Shown here: positions 26,679 to 36,526 of the stretch, in pieces
Numbering within the stretch: position 1 is the first letter of the stretch
Layout of the letters: each line of letters starts with the position of its first letter
NCBI RefSeq assembly: GCF_005281475.1
Contig: NZ_CP040106.1
Span: 377,501 to 441,500, forward strand
Reading direction: 5' to 3'
Length of the DNA: 64,000 nt
Source of the DNA: Echinicola rosea
Lineage (GTDB): Bacteria; Bacteroidota; Bacteroidia; Cytophagales; Cyclobacteriaceae
Program-made: the position numbers and the translations under genes
Notes under the pieces: generated by a model
Told to the model about the DNA's origin: nothing
Databases searched by the model: none
The model's input: only the letters and a program-made list of their open reading frames with translations

Positions 26679-29309
26679 TCATCCAAAGGAAATCACCCTG
26701 ACCGCTTCTTGATCATTGGTTGGTGTCAATCCTTTCAGCACTTTCGACGTACCTGATTCCATTTCATTGATCACTGCGGTGTATTTTCCATCGTCAAATA
26801 CCTTTGGCCTGAAACTATTTCCTTTAATTCTTAAACAGTATTCCGTCTCACCGGTACCTTCATTGACCAGTTTTAAAACAGGGTCTGGCTGGCCTTCTAT
26901 TTTCAGTAATGGAAGGTACCCATAAACTCCCCTAGCATAATTATCATCTTGATTAATTTTAATTGGCCAACCCTCATATTGGCCATTTGGATTTTTATTT
27001 GGATCCTCATACCGGGGCCAACATTCCATCTCCATGGTTCTTGCAGCCTTGTCAAATGTCACTACCCCATATCCAGTCGCCCTATCATAAATAAGAGCAG
27101 GCTCTCTTCCACTTTGGGAAGGGTTGGCCACTGCATGAACGGTCATTTTATTTCCAAATCCATCATGAAAATCACCAGTATTCTTGGTTTTTCCTGGAAT
27201 GGGCTGATGATCTCCGGTCAATTTGGGCCACCACCTCCTCGGAAAAAGATTGTTGAGTGCTGGCCCTGCAAAGGCAAAACCAGCATCTCCAAAGTCATCC
27301 ACGCCATAATGCACGACGCTGGCCAAATGCTGATCGCCTGCTATGTGCAAGGCAAAGGACTTTCTGATAATTTTCAAAGCTTCATCCCTGCCCTTTTGTG
27401 GCCATCCGTTGGAATCCATGTCCGATGTAGGCTCGTCTCCCATGACATACTCTCCCGGCGCCGGAATAGGCAGTTTTGGGACTATACTGTCAATAATACT
27501 GCCTTCAGGCAATGTAGCTACAGTACAGAAATTTGTTTGGGACAAAACCGCCTTCATCTGTACTGAATTGGGCCAGTGGACAGTCCAATTTTCAAGAAAT
27601 TCCAGCTGTCTCTTTCCCAGTAATTCTGCTTCAATAGCATAGTGTTTTTTAATATCAAAATCAGGGTTTTGTATAAAACCATTTTTAACCTTTGCCTCTT
27701 TTGGAAGGACGTTTTGTGGCGCAGACTTGAATTTTCTGTCTTCCAAAATCGCAAAACTTATTCCGCCGTATATCCAATCGGTATAATAGGTACCAATTCC
27801 TTGCTTCACCGGACTAGGGTCATAGGGATCAGGCAAATGCCCTGTTTGGGTACGCTGCACCATATTCACCCACTCAGGTGGCATTTTATACCCACCTTGG
27901 TCTTGAGCTACATACCCCCATCCTTCATCCGATGGAGCGTGTTTTCCTCCTTCACCCCACACGTTCCCATGATAGACATCATGATCGTCAGGGATAAAAG
28001 CGCTGGGAATATGGCGGAATATTTCCGAATACGACCAGCCAAACATGTACCATTTTCGGAGATAGTCCAAAGAAGCCTTCTCTATGGGGGAAGTTTGTAT
28101 CCCAAATCCTCCCGTGCCTTCATAAAACTGATCACCTAAAAAGACCGCAAGGTCTGGCTGATGCATGGACGCATGATCACTTACCTCCCCATCTGGAAAA
28201 CCGTAATCTGCATTACAGCTGAATACGGCCATTTTCACTTGGGACTCACCTACAGGTTCTTTGGCAATAGTCCCCTCGTATGTAAAGACCTTAACCTCCT
28301 CTAAAAGTGGCAGTTCAAGATGTACCTGATAGGAAACAGCCTCGGATGCCTCCCAATTTTCTACCCTAAAAGGCACCACCCTCCCCATGGGATCCACTGT
28401 GCCTTCCTGAATGGTTTTCCACTTTCCATCCTTTCTGACCTTTAGCCATATCTTATGGCCAGAAACATCTTCCACTGGAGCAAGCTGGGCATTCAGTTTA
28501 AGCACCTTATCATGAAGGGTATATTGGGCAAAGCAAATAGGCCCAAATTCACGATCATCAAATTGCAAAACTTTGCCTCCTTTCAGCTCCCAATGGGAAA
28601 AGGCCACCGATGGGTTTTCCAGCTCCTGTTTGGGCTCGTCGGGAAAATGAGCCACCAATGCCAATCCTCCTGACACCACCTTAGGTGCAATGCCCCCAAC
28701 CTGATGAACAGCCAACACATCTTCTTCCGAAAGAGCTGTCAACTTAAAATCATAAAGCCCCGCATTGGGTTCTGCTTCTAATTTCAGCCTCAAAGGTCGA
28801 TTCAAGCTTACCGAGCTTACTTCTTGGTCTCCTTCACTGTCGCCAATAAACAGTGTCCCATCCCCTCTGACACCTACATCAAGGCCTTTGCCAAATACCA
28901 CAGCTGATCGATAGTCATCCATTTTACCTTTTGCCCCAATGCGAAAACCAGCATATGCACTTGGCTTGGCGCTCTCGCCTTTTCCAAACCAGTCCATTGT
29001 TACAACGACCTCAAACCGGTCTTCTTGATCTCCTAATTCATGGGACAATGTGTACAGGGTTCTATTTTTACCATGAACCACACAGGTGGCCTGCCCATCC
29101 CTGATCTCCCAGTCCTGAAGCCTGTTTCCCCAATATCCCGGACCAATCCACTTCATGTTTGGCCAGAGGTGCCAAGGACTTTCATGGCTTTTATTCTTAG
29201 CGAGGGCTATAGGTCTCTCCTTCGCCTTGGTCATTGCTCCCCCAGCCAATAAAACATGTGGAGCAACAGAACTTAAGGCAATCGCTTTTACAGCATGTCT
29301 TCTTTTCAT
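26679..29309 (-). CDS. Large PhoD-like metallophosphatase
   Basis: 876 residues, far longer than typical PhoD (about 500). A twin-arginine-like signal (MKRRHAVKAIALSS) is followed by an N-terminal beta-sandwich region (about 45-250), an Fn3-like stretch (about 260-350) and the phosphatase domain from about 355: FSCNADYG, PDLAVFLGDQFYEG (385-398), IPDDHDVYHGN (439-449) and IAGDQHLASVVHYG. These supply the metal ligands of PhoD/purple-acid-like enzymes. It lies 14 bp after a SusD gene, at the end of a sigma-FecR-SusC-SusD operon, so it probably dephosphorylates a substrate captured by that transporter. Confidence 0.83.
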   Translation of the reverse strand: MKRRHAVKAIALSSVAPHVLLAGGAMTKAKERPIALAKNKSHESPWHLWPNMKWIGPGYWGNRLQDWEIRDGQATCVVHGKNRTLYTLSHELGDQEDRFEVVVTMDWFGKGESAKPSAYAGFRIGAKGKMDDYRSAVVFGKGLDVGVRGDGTLFIGDSEGDQEVSSVSLNRPLRLKLEAEPNAGLYDFKLTALSEEDVLAVHQVGGIAPKVVSGGLALVAHFPDEPKQELENPSVAFSHWELKGGKVLQFDDREFGPICFAQYTLHDKVLKLNAQLAPVEDVSGHKIWLKVRKDGKWKTIQEGTVDPMGRVVPFRVENWEASEAVSYQVHLELPLLEEVKVFTYEGTIAKEPVGESQVKMAVFSCNADYGFPDGEVSDHASMHQPDLAVFLGDQFYEGTGGFGIQTSPIEKASLDYLRKWYMFGWSYSEIFRHIPSAFIPDDHDVYHGNVWGEGGKHAPSDEGWGYVAQDQGGYKMPPEWVNMVQRTQTGHLPDPYDPSPVKQGIGTYYTDWIYGGISFAILEDRKFKSAPQNVLPKEAKVKNGFIQNPDFDIKKHYAIEAELLGKRQLEFLENWTVHWPNSVQMKAVLSQTNFCTVATLPEGSIIDSIVPKLPIPAPGEYVMGDEPTSDMDSNGWPQKGRDEALKIIRKSFALHIAGDQHLASVVHYGVDDFGDAGFAFAGPALNNLFPRRWWPKLTGDHQPIPGKTKNTGDFHDGFGNKMTVHAVANPSQSGREPALIYDRATGYGVVTFDKAARTMEMECWPRYEDPNKNPNGQYEGWPIKINQDDNYARGVYGYLPLLKIEGQPDPVLKLVNEGTGETEYCLRIKGNSFRPKVFDDGKYTAVINEMESGTSKVLKGLTPTNDQEAVRVISFG

Positions 29310-29323
29310 ATTGTTAATATTGA

Positions 29324-30994
29324 TTATTGGCCAAGATTAGGATTGATATTCACCTCAGTCTCTGGGACAGGCCATTGGTCATCCACCCCGGGCCTAAAGT
29401 TCTTGGAGGTCACATACCACCTATAGGCTGGGTCGAGCTTCTTGGAGGTAGTGGCGTATTTTTCAGAATCGGGAAAAGGAGCACCCCAAAAATCCCCAAC
29501 CAACACTTCTCCACCAATTTCCCACCTAAAAATATCCCATAGGCGTATCCCCTCAAAAGCCAACTCTATCCTTCTTTCATTTCTCAAGATCGGACGTAAA
29601 GCCTCCGCATTGGTCTCCTCAATCGGAGGAAGCCCCACCGAAGCGCGTCCACGGACCGCATTGATAGTCAAGTCAAGCAATTCCTGGGTAATAGGGTTTC
29701 CCGCTTCCAGCTCCGCTTCTAGATAGCTCAGCAATACTTCCGCATATCGAATAATTGGAATATTTCCCCCATAGTCATTCCTTAGATTTCCAGAAAAGGA
29801 TTCGTCAAAAAACTTCCTTAGACCATACCCACTTCTGGTGGCTTGCTTTGAGTAAGTGAGCTGATCTACCGAACTGACCGCATCAGGGTGACAGTTATAT
29901 ACATTTGAGCCAAAGGTGCTGTTGTTCCACAGGAAATTATACCTAAATCGAGGATCCCTATTCTCTCCCATATTATCATAATTGAACCTTGGGTCCTCAT
30001 AGGAAAGAGGGCTTCCGTCATCAAAACCATAGGCATCAGTCAAGCTGCCCAGAGGATTGACAAAATGCCATCCTCCAGCAATAGCCGGATAACTATGTTG
30101 CGGCAAAGCGTTTGGTGCCTGCCCCGGAGTGAATTGTGAGCTGAAAATATTTTCGGTACTATTTTCTCCATTGGGGTTAAACAAGGATTGGTAGTCAGGA
30201 TCAATTTCATTGTCTCCCAAATCGATAATTTGCTTATAGACCTCAGAAGCTTCTGTAAACATTTCCTCACTAAGGTACATCCTACCCAGAAATGCCAATG
30301 CCGCCTGTTTGCTTGCCCTTCCTATTTCTGAGGACTGTAGCTCCCCATAGGCTGGCAGGTCTTGAACCGCTGCGGAAAGTTCATCCATGACAAATTTCAC
30401 AATAACCGACTTCTCCTCTTTCATTACATTATTGGCTTCCTCTGGTGTCAAGGTCTCCGTCACCAAAGGCACCGATCCCCAAAACTGAGACATGTAAAAA
30501 TATTGGGTTGCCCGTAAAAACCTGGCCTCGGCAGTCATGCGTTGGATTTTCTCTGTGGACATATTTACGCCCCCTATATTTTCCAGAAAATCGTTACATA
30601 TCGCAATTCTTTTATAGGATCCTTCCCAATACCCATTAATGACATTATTATTGGGCAGCAAGGTACCGTTGGTCAATCTGTTTATAGTCGAATTATCTCC
30701 TCGACGATCATAAGCATTATCAGTAGCCAACTCCAAAAACACGATCCCACAATATGTCCACCAATCACTGGGTACGACTTGTGTACCAAACTCAATGGAT
30801 CCACGGTACATACCGGTCAAAGCAATCAGAGCGTCCGATTCGGTTTTCCAAAAGTTCTCTTGGGCAAAAGCGTCTGATGGGTATTGGGAAAGTTTATCCT
30901 CACAGGAAATGGTCAAGAGCAGAACAATGCTCAAAACCACCGGAGATGTAAAACTATGTCTTATATTATCAAGTATTATTTTGGTAAATGTCAT
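29324..30994 (-). CDS. SusD/RagB-family substrate-binding lipoprotein
   Basis: 556 residues. The signal peptide ends with lipobox LTISC; DKLSQYPSDAFAQENFWKTESDA is the usual SusD start. TPR-like helices (MTAEARFLRATQYFYMSQFWGSVPLVTE) and the C-terminal NERRIELAFEGIRLWDIFRW region are family marks. It caps the SusC barrel and binds the nutrient at the cell surface. It begins 4 bp after SusC and is followed by the PhoD gene, so the ligand may be a phosphorylated compound. Confidence 0.94.
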   Translation of the reverse strand: MTFTKIILDNIRHSFTSPVVLSIVLLLTISCEDKLSQYPSDAFAQENFWKTESDALIALTGMYRGSIEFGTQVVPSDWWTYCGIVFLELATDNAYDRRGDNSTINRLTNGTLLPNNNVINGYWEGSYKRIAICNDFLENIGGVNMSTEKIQRMTAEARFLRATQYFYMSQFWGSVPLVTETLTPEEANNVMKEEKSVIVKFVMDELSAAVQDLPAYGELQSSEIGRASKQAALAFLGRMYLSEEMFTEASEVYKQIIDLGDNEIDPDYQSLFNPNGENSTENIFSSQFTPGQAPNALPQHSYPAIAGGWHFVNPLGSLTDAYGFDDGSPLSYEDPRFNYDNMGENRDPRFRYNFLWNNSTFGSNVYNCHPDAVSSVDQLTYSKQATRSGYGLRKFFDESFSGNLRNDYGGNIPIIRYAEVLLSYLEAELEAGNPITQELLDLTINAVRGRASVGLPPIEETNAEALRPILRNERRIELAFEGIRLWDIFRWEIGGEVLVGDFWGAPFPDSEKYATTSKKLDPAYRWYVTSKNFRPGVDDQWPVPETEVNINPNLGQ

Positions 30995-30998
30995 GGTC

Positions 30999-33900
30999 TT
31001 AGAATTTAATATTTACACCTAAAGTATAAGTTGCCAAGACAGGATAGTATGCACCGGAAGTATTGATTTCCGGATCCCATCCCTGCCTGTAGGAGTTAAA
31101 GGAGAGAAGATTTTCTCCACTCAAATACAGTCGCGCATTTTGAAGCCCTATTCTCTCAACAGCCGCCTCGGGAAGGGTATAGCCAAGCTGTAGGTTTTTC
31201 ACTCTGAGGTAAGCCGCATTCATTACCCAAAAATCTGAAAGCACCGTATTGGGTGTGCCACTATTCGTGATGACCTCCAGTCGTGGATAATCGGGGTAAC
31301 GCTGAGGATTGTCCGGATCAAACCGTCCTTCCATCTGCCATCTTTGGATATTACCTAAGTTATAAAAGGCCCATCCTGCATAGTTATTCAACAGTCCTTT
31401 TACTCCCGCCGCACCTTGCATCAAAGCAGAGAAATCAAAGCTTTTGTATTTTAGGCCAAAACTAAATCCAAAGGTGTATTTTGGTATACGGCTTCCTAAA
31501 TAGGTTCGGTCATATGTAGGATCTACTTGCCCGTCTGGCACTCCATCCGGACCACTGATGTCCATATACCGAATATCCCCTTCTTGAGGATTAGGATTGA
31601 CTGCAGTCTGATCCGCCCAATCACCTATGTCCTCTGGGTTAAGAAAAACCCCGTCTGATTGATAGCCATAATACATTTCCATGGGGTATCCAATAAACAG
31701 ATTGGAACCATTCCCTACAAATCCGTTCGGTTGCTCCACATTACCTAATCCAAGGGTTACTACTTCGTTATTGATCAAGGAAAAATTTCCTGCAAAAGAA
31801 TACTCAAAATCTCCGCTGCTATTTCGGTATCCCAAATCAAATTCGAATCCTGAGTTTTTGGCTTCACCGGTATTGGTTTCGCTCATACTGACCCCCAAGA
31901 CCGTAGACACACTGGCGGAAGGCTGGAACAAAATATCAGTAGTGGCCCTATTGAAATAAGTGGCATTTAAGGTAAGCTTCCCTTCCAAAAAACCAGCTTC
32001 AAACCCAACATCCGTAGTGGTGGTGGATTCCCACTTAATATCTGCGTCTTTGTACGTGGAATAAGCTGCACCAGTCGCTATGCCACCCCCAATAGGGTAA
32101 TTCCTCCCTGACTGCAACACTCTTTGGTAAGGATAATTGCCAATATTCTGATTGCCCAATACCCCCCAAGAAGCTTTTAGCTTAAGATCGGATACCCAGT
32201 TTACATTTTGGAAAAAGTTCTCTTCCGAAAGCCTCCATCCCAAGGCCATTGAAGGGAAGAGGGCATATTTGTTGCTTTCGGGAAATCTTGAAGAGCCATC
32301 ATAACGGACTGTAGCTTCGACCAGGTACTTCTCATCATGATTGTACCTTACTCTCGAAAACAAAGACTGTATCGCCCACTCATCGTCATACCCTCCTGAA
32401 AGCTGGTTGTCTGCACCTCCCATGCCAAGCACGGTATAGTCATTACTTGGAAAATCCTGACGGTAACCATTAAAGTAACTAAGGATTTGGTTTTCGAAGG
32501 AGTAGCCCACCAGAAGGTCCAAAGGATTATTATTTATCTCCTTGGTATACTCTGCTAAAAACTGGGTGGTTTTATACACCTCTTTGTTGCTGTACTGATT
32601 CAAATAGGATTGGGCAAGGTACACCTCATCATTGAGTCTCTGAGAGGCCAAATAAGAGCGTTCCTCAAGCAAGGTAAAATTATAACCTCCGATTCCAGTT
32701 AGCACCAGCCCTTTTATCGGCTCCCAGGCTAACCTAATATTGACGCCCATTCTTGATTCAGGGTTCTTCAGGTAAGAGGCTGACTGTAACCAAGAGACAG
32801 GAGTACCTCCACTCTCAGGACCAATGCCAAAATCCCCATTTGAAGCCTGCCCCAAATACACCGCCGGATAACGCAAAGAATTCTGGATCAATTGATCGGA
32901 AAGTTCTCCTCCTTTATTGGCGGTAGCCTGGGGTTCATTTCGCTCTTCATAGGTACCAAACAACCTGGTGGTCATTGTAAGGTTTTCCGCGAGGTCACTT
33001 TCCAAATTCAACCGGATATTATATCGGTTATAATTGTTCTTTTCAATGATCCCTTGCTGCCCAAGATATCCCGCAGATAAAAAATATTTGTGTATATCGC
33101 CTCCACCGTTCAGGCTAATTGTATGACCGGTTTGTACTCCTTTTCTGGAAAACAATTCATCCAAAAAACGGGTGTTGGGATAATTATCTGGGTCAGATTG
33201 ATTTCGGTATTTTTCAATATCCTCCTCGGTATAACTGTTACTTCCTGAAGCAATATTGTACATCTCTGCGTACTCCCACGAGTTGACCAAATCAGGCAGC
33301 TCTGTAGCTTCATTGAAACCAACATAACCATTATAGCTTACTGTCAATTTACTTTCGCTACCACTTTTTGTAGTTACCAGGATAACACCATTTGCTGCTC
33401 TTGCCCCATAAATAGCTGCAGAGGAGGCGTCTTTTAACACCGAAACTGACTTGATATCATTTGGGTTGATATCATCCAAGGTGCCAGGTATCCCATCGAT
33501 GATCACTAGGGCATCCGGAGTAGCCCCAAAAGAACCAACTCCCCTTACACGAATGGATCCACTACTTTCGCCGGGACGACCGGAGCGCTGGATAACGGTA
33601 ACTCCAGGCATCTGCCCTGCTAGGGCTTGGGTTGCATTCGGTACAGGTCGATTTTCAATGCTCTCGGATGAAATCTGAGAAACGGATCCAATCACATTTA
33701 CTTTTTTCTGGGTACCATAGCCGACCACTACCACCTCGTCCAACGATTTCATGTCTGGTGACAAAGAGATATTGAGCACTGTCTGATTACCTACTTCCAC
33801 CATTTGCTGTTGATAGCCGATAAAACTAAATATTAGAACAGCTCCCTCTTCTACCTCAATACTGTATTTCCCATCAATATCCGTCACACTGCCCCGCGTG

Positions 33901-34376
33901 GTACCCTGCACTTGTACCGTGGCACCTGGAATAGGCTGCCCGTTTTCGTCAGTGACGGTTCCGGTGACGTCAATCAAGTCTATCTTTTGTTGTAAATTTT
34001 CTTCATCCTTTTTAGTTCTTTCTTTTTTTCTAATGATTACAGTCTTATTGTGGATTTCATAGACAAATGAATAAGGGATCAAAAGCTGATCCAATACCTT
34101 TTCCAAACTTGCTTTATTCAAGTTGATGTCCACTTTTGGGATTTCTTTGATCAGATCCGAGCGATATAAGAAACTAAATTCACTTTGGTTTTTAATTTCT
34201 TCAAACACTTGCTCTATAGAGGCTTGATGTAAATCCAGTTTGAGTTTCACATTTTGTGAATAGGCACTTGCCGAGACTTTCATCACTCCCACCATCACTA
34301 GAATCAGGGTGAGCTTCATGATTAATAGCATTTTACCCCTCGGCCCGAAGGGTAGGTTAATGGGTTTTTTTTTCAT
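30999..34376 (-). CDS. SusC/RagA-family TonB-dependent transporter with STN domain
   Basis: 1125 residues. Signal peptide (about 15-40), STN signalling domain (about 45-115, KLDLHQASIEQVFEEI), CarboxypepD_reg-like domain (about 133-210, GTVTDENGQPIPGATVQVQG), plug (DEVVVVGYGTQKKVNV; VSVLKDASSAAIYGARAANGVI) and barrel ending TLGVNIKF. The STN domain means it signals through the adjacent FecR to the ECF sigma factor, 76 bp and two genes upstream. It imports a ligand together with the SusD partner. Confidence 0.95.
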   Translation of the reverse strand: MKKKPINLPFGPRGKMLLIMKLTLILVMVGVMKVSASAYSQNVKLKLDLHQASIEQVFEEIKNQSEFSFLYRSDLIKEIPKVDINLNKASLEKVLDQLLIPYSFVYEIHNKTVIIRKKERTKKDEENLQQKIDLIDVTGTVTDENGQPIPGATVQVQGTTRGSVTDIDGKYSIEVEEGAVLIFSFIGYQQQMVEVGNQTVLNISLSPDMKSLDEVVVVGYGTQKKVNVIGSVSQISSESIENRPVPNATQALAGQMPGVTVIQRSGRPGESSGSIRVRGVGSFGATPDALVIIDGIPGTLDDINPNDIKSVSVLKDASSAAIYGARAANGVILVTTKSGSESKLTVSYNGYVGFNEATELPDLVNSWEYAEMYNIASGSNSYTEEDIEKYRNQSDPDNYPNTRFLDELFSRKGVQTGHTISLNGGGDIHKYFLSAGYLGQQGIIEKNNYNRYNIRLNLESDLAENLTMTTRLFGTYEERNEPQATANKGGELSDQLIQNSLRYPAVYLGQASNGDFGIGPESGGTPVSWLQSASYLKNPESRMGVNIRLAWEPIKGLVLTGIGGYNFTLLEERSYLASQRLNDEVYLAQSYLNQYSNKEVYKTTQFLAEYTKEINNNPLDLLVGYSFENQILSYFNGYRQDFPSNDYTVLGMGGADNQLSGGYDDEWAIQSLFSRVRYNHDEKYLVEATVRYDGSSRFPESNKYALFPSMALGWRLSEENFFQNVNWVSDLKLKASWGVLGNQNIGNYPYQRVLQSGRNYPIGGGIATGAAYSTYKDADIKWESTTTTDVGFEAGFLEGKLTLNATYFNRATTDILFQPSASVSTVLGVSMSETNTGEAKNSGFEFDLGYRNSSGDFEYSFAGNFSLINNEVVTLGLGNVEQPNGFVGNGSNLFIGYPMEMYYGYQSDGVFLNPEDIGDWADQTAVNPNPQEGDIRYMDISGPDGVPDGQVDPTYDRTYLGSRIPKYTFGFSFGLKYKSFDFSALMQGAAGVKGLLNNYAGWAFYNLGNIQRWQMEGRFDPDNPQRYPDYPRLEVITNSGTPNTVLSDFWVMNAAYLRVKNLQLGYTLPEAAVERIGLQNARLYLSGENLLSFNSYRQGWDPEINTSGAYYPVLATYTLGVNIKF

Positions 34377-34452
34377 AATTTTGGGTTGTTAAGTAAACAG
34401 ATTTGATTTATTCGAATCGTTTTCAGGGGGATGTTGGTAGCATCCTCCGTTT

Positions 34453-35622
34453 TTATTTTATAATAATGGTCCTCCTTTCTATTTCGATTTGTACATCTCG
34501 GGTTTTTTCCAATAAAACCAATACTTCTTTCAGGTCTTCGTGTTTTCTAATCCGCCCCGTAAAAGGAAGCTCCTTTGTTTTCTGGTTTTCAAACTTCACT
34601 TCCACATCATACCAGCGGGCAAGGGACTCCATGATTTCCCCTAAAGGTTTTTCTTTAAAGTAAAACCACCCATCTTTCCAAGCGATATATTCGCGGACGT
34701 CAACGGTCCTTTTTTCGATACGTTTTTCTCCTTTGACCCACATGCTTTGCTCACTAGGCGTCAAAACTTGCTTTTGTAGGGGCTTATCCTGAACAAATAC
34801 GTTTACCTTCCCCTCTACCAAGGTGGTAAGGACAGAAGGCTCTTCTTTATAAGAGGAAATGTTAAATGCTGTCCCTAGCACTTCTACTATTTGCTGGTCT
34901 GCTATTACTCGAAAAGGGTTGTCGGGGTTTTTGGTCACCTCAAAATAGGCCTCACCACTTAATTCCACCTTTCTTTCTTGGCCAGTAAATGCAGTAGGAT
35001 ATCTAAGCGTAGAACCTGAGTTGAGCCAAACTTGGGTCCCGTCCACCAAGCTAAGGGTAAAAACAGCTCCTCGGGGGACTAAAAGTGTATTGTATTTTAC
35101 TTCAACATCCGCAGATTCATCCATCTTATATTGAAGGGATTTTCCTTGGCTTGTGATCTGAGCCCCTCCATCTTCCAGGTCCAGGGACGTCATGGACGAA
35201 AGATCATAAGAGGTCCCGTCATCCATCAGGAGAATAGCCTTATCGGTCCCTGGCCCAATGATGGCCTCCTTATTTTCTTTGGGATCATTAATATACAAGG
35301 AAGGCTTCAGTATCGCTGTCAATACCAGCAACAAGGCAAAACCTGCGGCGATTGAAGCAGCATAACTGCCGATGCGCCATTTTCTTTTCTTGGAAGGATG
35401 TAATTTACCAGAAAACTCGAGCCAACTTTTCTTCCCTGTTCCATCTTCAACCTTAAACTGAGACCCGTTCTTGTAGAAGTTGGCCAAATGCTGAAAATAA
35501 GCTTGATGATCAGCATTTTCTTCAATCCATGCCTTGAATTGTTCTTCTTCCTCTTCGCTCAGTGAATCATGCACCTTCTTCCAAAGAATAGAAAAGTCAA
35601 TATTTACCAGATTTTTATGCAC
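34453..35622 (-). CDS. FecR-family anti-sigma regulator
   Basis: 389 residues. The N-terminal cytoplasmic part (about 1-80, WKKVHDSLSEEEEEQFKAWIEE) precedes one transmembrane helix (about 87-107) and a periplasmic FecR domain (VPRGAVFTLSLVDGTQVWLNSGSTLRYP, VELSGEAYFEV, VEVLGTAFNI). The C-terminal DUF4974 segment has PLGEIMESLARWYDVEV. It relays the state of the STN-SusC to the sigma factor encoded just upstream. Confidence 0.93.
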   Translation of the reverse strand: MHKNLVNIDFSILWKKVHDSLSEEEEEQFKAWIEENADHQAYFQHLANFYKNGSQFKVEDGTGKKSWLEFSGKLHPSKKRKWRIGSYAASIAAGFALLLVLTAILKPSLYINDPKENKEAIIGPGTDKAILLMDDGTSYDLSSMTSLDLEDGGAQITSQGKSLQYKMDESADVEVKYNTLLVPRGAVFTLSLVDGTQVWLNSGSTLRYPTAFTGQERKVELSGEAYFEVTKNPDNPFRVIADQQIVEVLGTAFNISSYKEEPSVLTTLVEGKVNVFVQDKPLQKQVLTPSEQSMWVKGEKRIEKRTVDVREYIAWKDGWFYFKEKPLGEIMESLARWYDVEVKFENQKTKELPFTGRIRKHEDLKEVLVLLEKTRDVQIEIERRTIIIK

Positions 35623-35773
35623 CTATCCTGTTATTTAACCATAGGACACATGAGATTCAAAAATGGGTGACAAAAAATGTAATTTTATTTCACAATCAAT
35701 AAAAAAATCAAAATAATAGAACAATAAAATCAGCAACAACAAACTTTAAGGAAAGCTAATTCGATTTATTCGG

Positions 35774-36325
35774 TTATAGAAAAAGATTCAAATTCAAGGA
35801 TTCCCTCAGTGATTTCCTCAATTTCCCCTTGGCCCTAAGCAGATGCGTTTTGATGGTATTTTCGGAAATCTCCAGCTGCTGGGCGATTTCTCGTACGGAC
35901 TTCTCTTCCATGTACTTCAGCCGGAAAATCTCACCAATTCTAGGAGGCAGTGCTTCAATGGCACTTTCGACTTTTTTGTTGATCTCTGCCTCTTCCCAAT
36001 CTACATCAGAGTCGTTTAAACTTGCCTCCAAATAAAGCAAATGGTGCTTGTCCTGGATCTTAAGATTTCTAATATGGTTTAGGCAGCGGTTGCGGACGGA
36101 TGCATAGAGGTAGGATTTAAAGGAAGTAGTAATAGTTAAATATTCAGCTTGTTCCCAAATATGCACAAAGATATTCTGAACGATATCCTCGCATAATCCA
36201 CCCTCAAACACAAACCCCTCTGCATACCTCAACAGACTCGGGTAATAGTCATTAAAAAGCGCTTCGAAAACATCTTTGTTTTGTTTTTGAATTTCCCTTA
36301 ATAGTATTTTATCCTCTATTCTCAA
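35774..36325 (-). CDS. ECF sigma factor of the SusCD/PhoD locus
   Basis: 183 residues. Region 2 (FNDYYPSLLRYAEGFVFE, CEDIVQNIFVHIWEQ) and region 4 (ALPPRIGEIFRLKYMEEKSVREIAQQLEISENTIKTHL) of the Bacteroidota FecI-like class. It heads the minus-strand series sigma, FecR, SusC, SusD, PhoD (151 bp before FecR) and should activate it when the STN-SusC is loaded. Confidence 0.93.
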   Translation of the reverse strand: MRIEDKILLREIQKQNKDVFEALFNDYYPSLLRYAEGFVFEGGLCEDIVQNIFVHIWEQAEYLTITTSFKSYLYASVRNRCLNHIRNLKIQDKHHLLYLEASLNDSDVDWEEAEINKKVESAIEALPPRIGEIFRLKYMEEKSVREIAQQLEISENTIKTHLLRAKGKLRKSLRESLNLNLFL

Positions 36326-36400
36326 ACCTGGGTGATATAATTACTTACTTATGGTGCAAAATAGAAAAACTAAGCGATAATCCATTCTTCTAAGACGCAA

Positions 36401-36448
36401 TACCTGTGCACCGTAGCGTAGATAGGCTAATGCATATTCCGGGTTTTA
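36401..36448. repeat. Solo family C end
   Basis: On the minus strand this reads AACCCGGAATATGCATTAG followed by CCTATCTACGC, the left end of family C, without the rest. It is preceded by ACCTGTGCACCGTAGCGTAG, resembling a short insert in family B copies. Confidence 0.55.
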
Positions 36449-36473
36449 TCGGAAAATATAAGATAAAATCCAA

Positions 36474-36502
36474 AAAGCCGATGAGTCATCCTCATCGGCT
36501 TT
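36474..36502 (-). terminator. Terminator of the second SusC/SusD operon
   Basis: AAAGCCGATGAG/CTCATCGGCTTT 12-bp stem with a 5-nt loop; read on the minus strand it is followed by TTGGATTTTATC. It lies 25 bp past the SusD stop codon and separates this pair from the sigma-FecR unit. Confidence 0.8.
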
Positions 36503-36526
36503 ACTATTAAAAAGGTTTATAAATAA

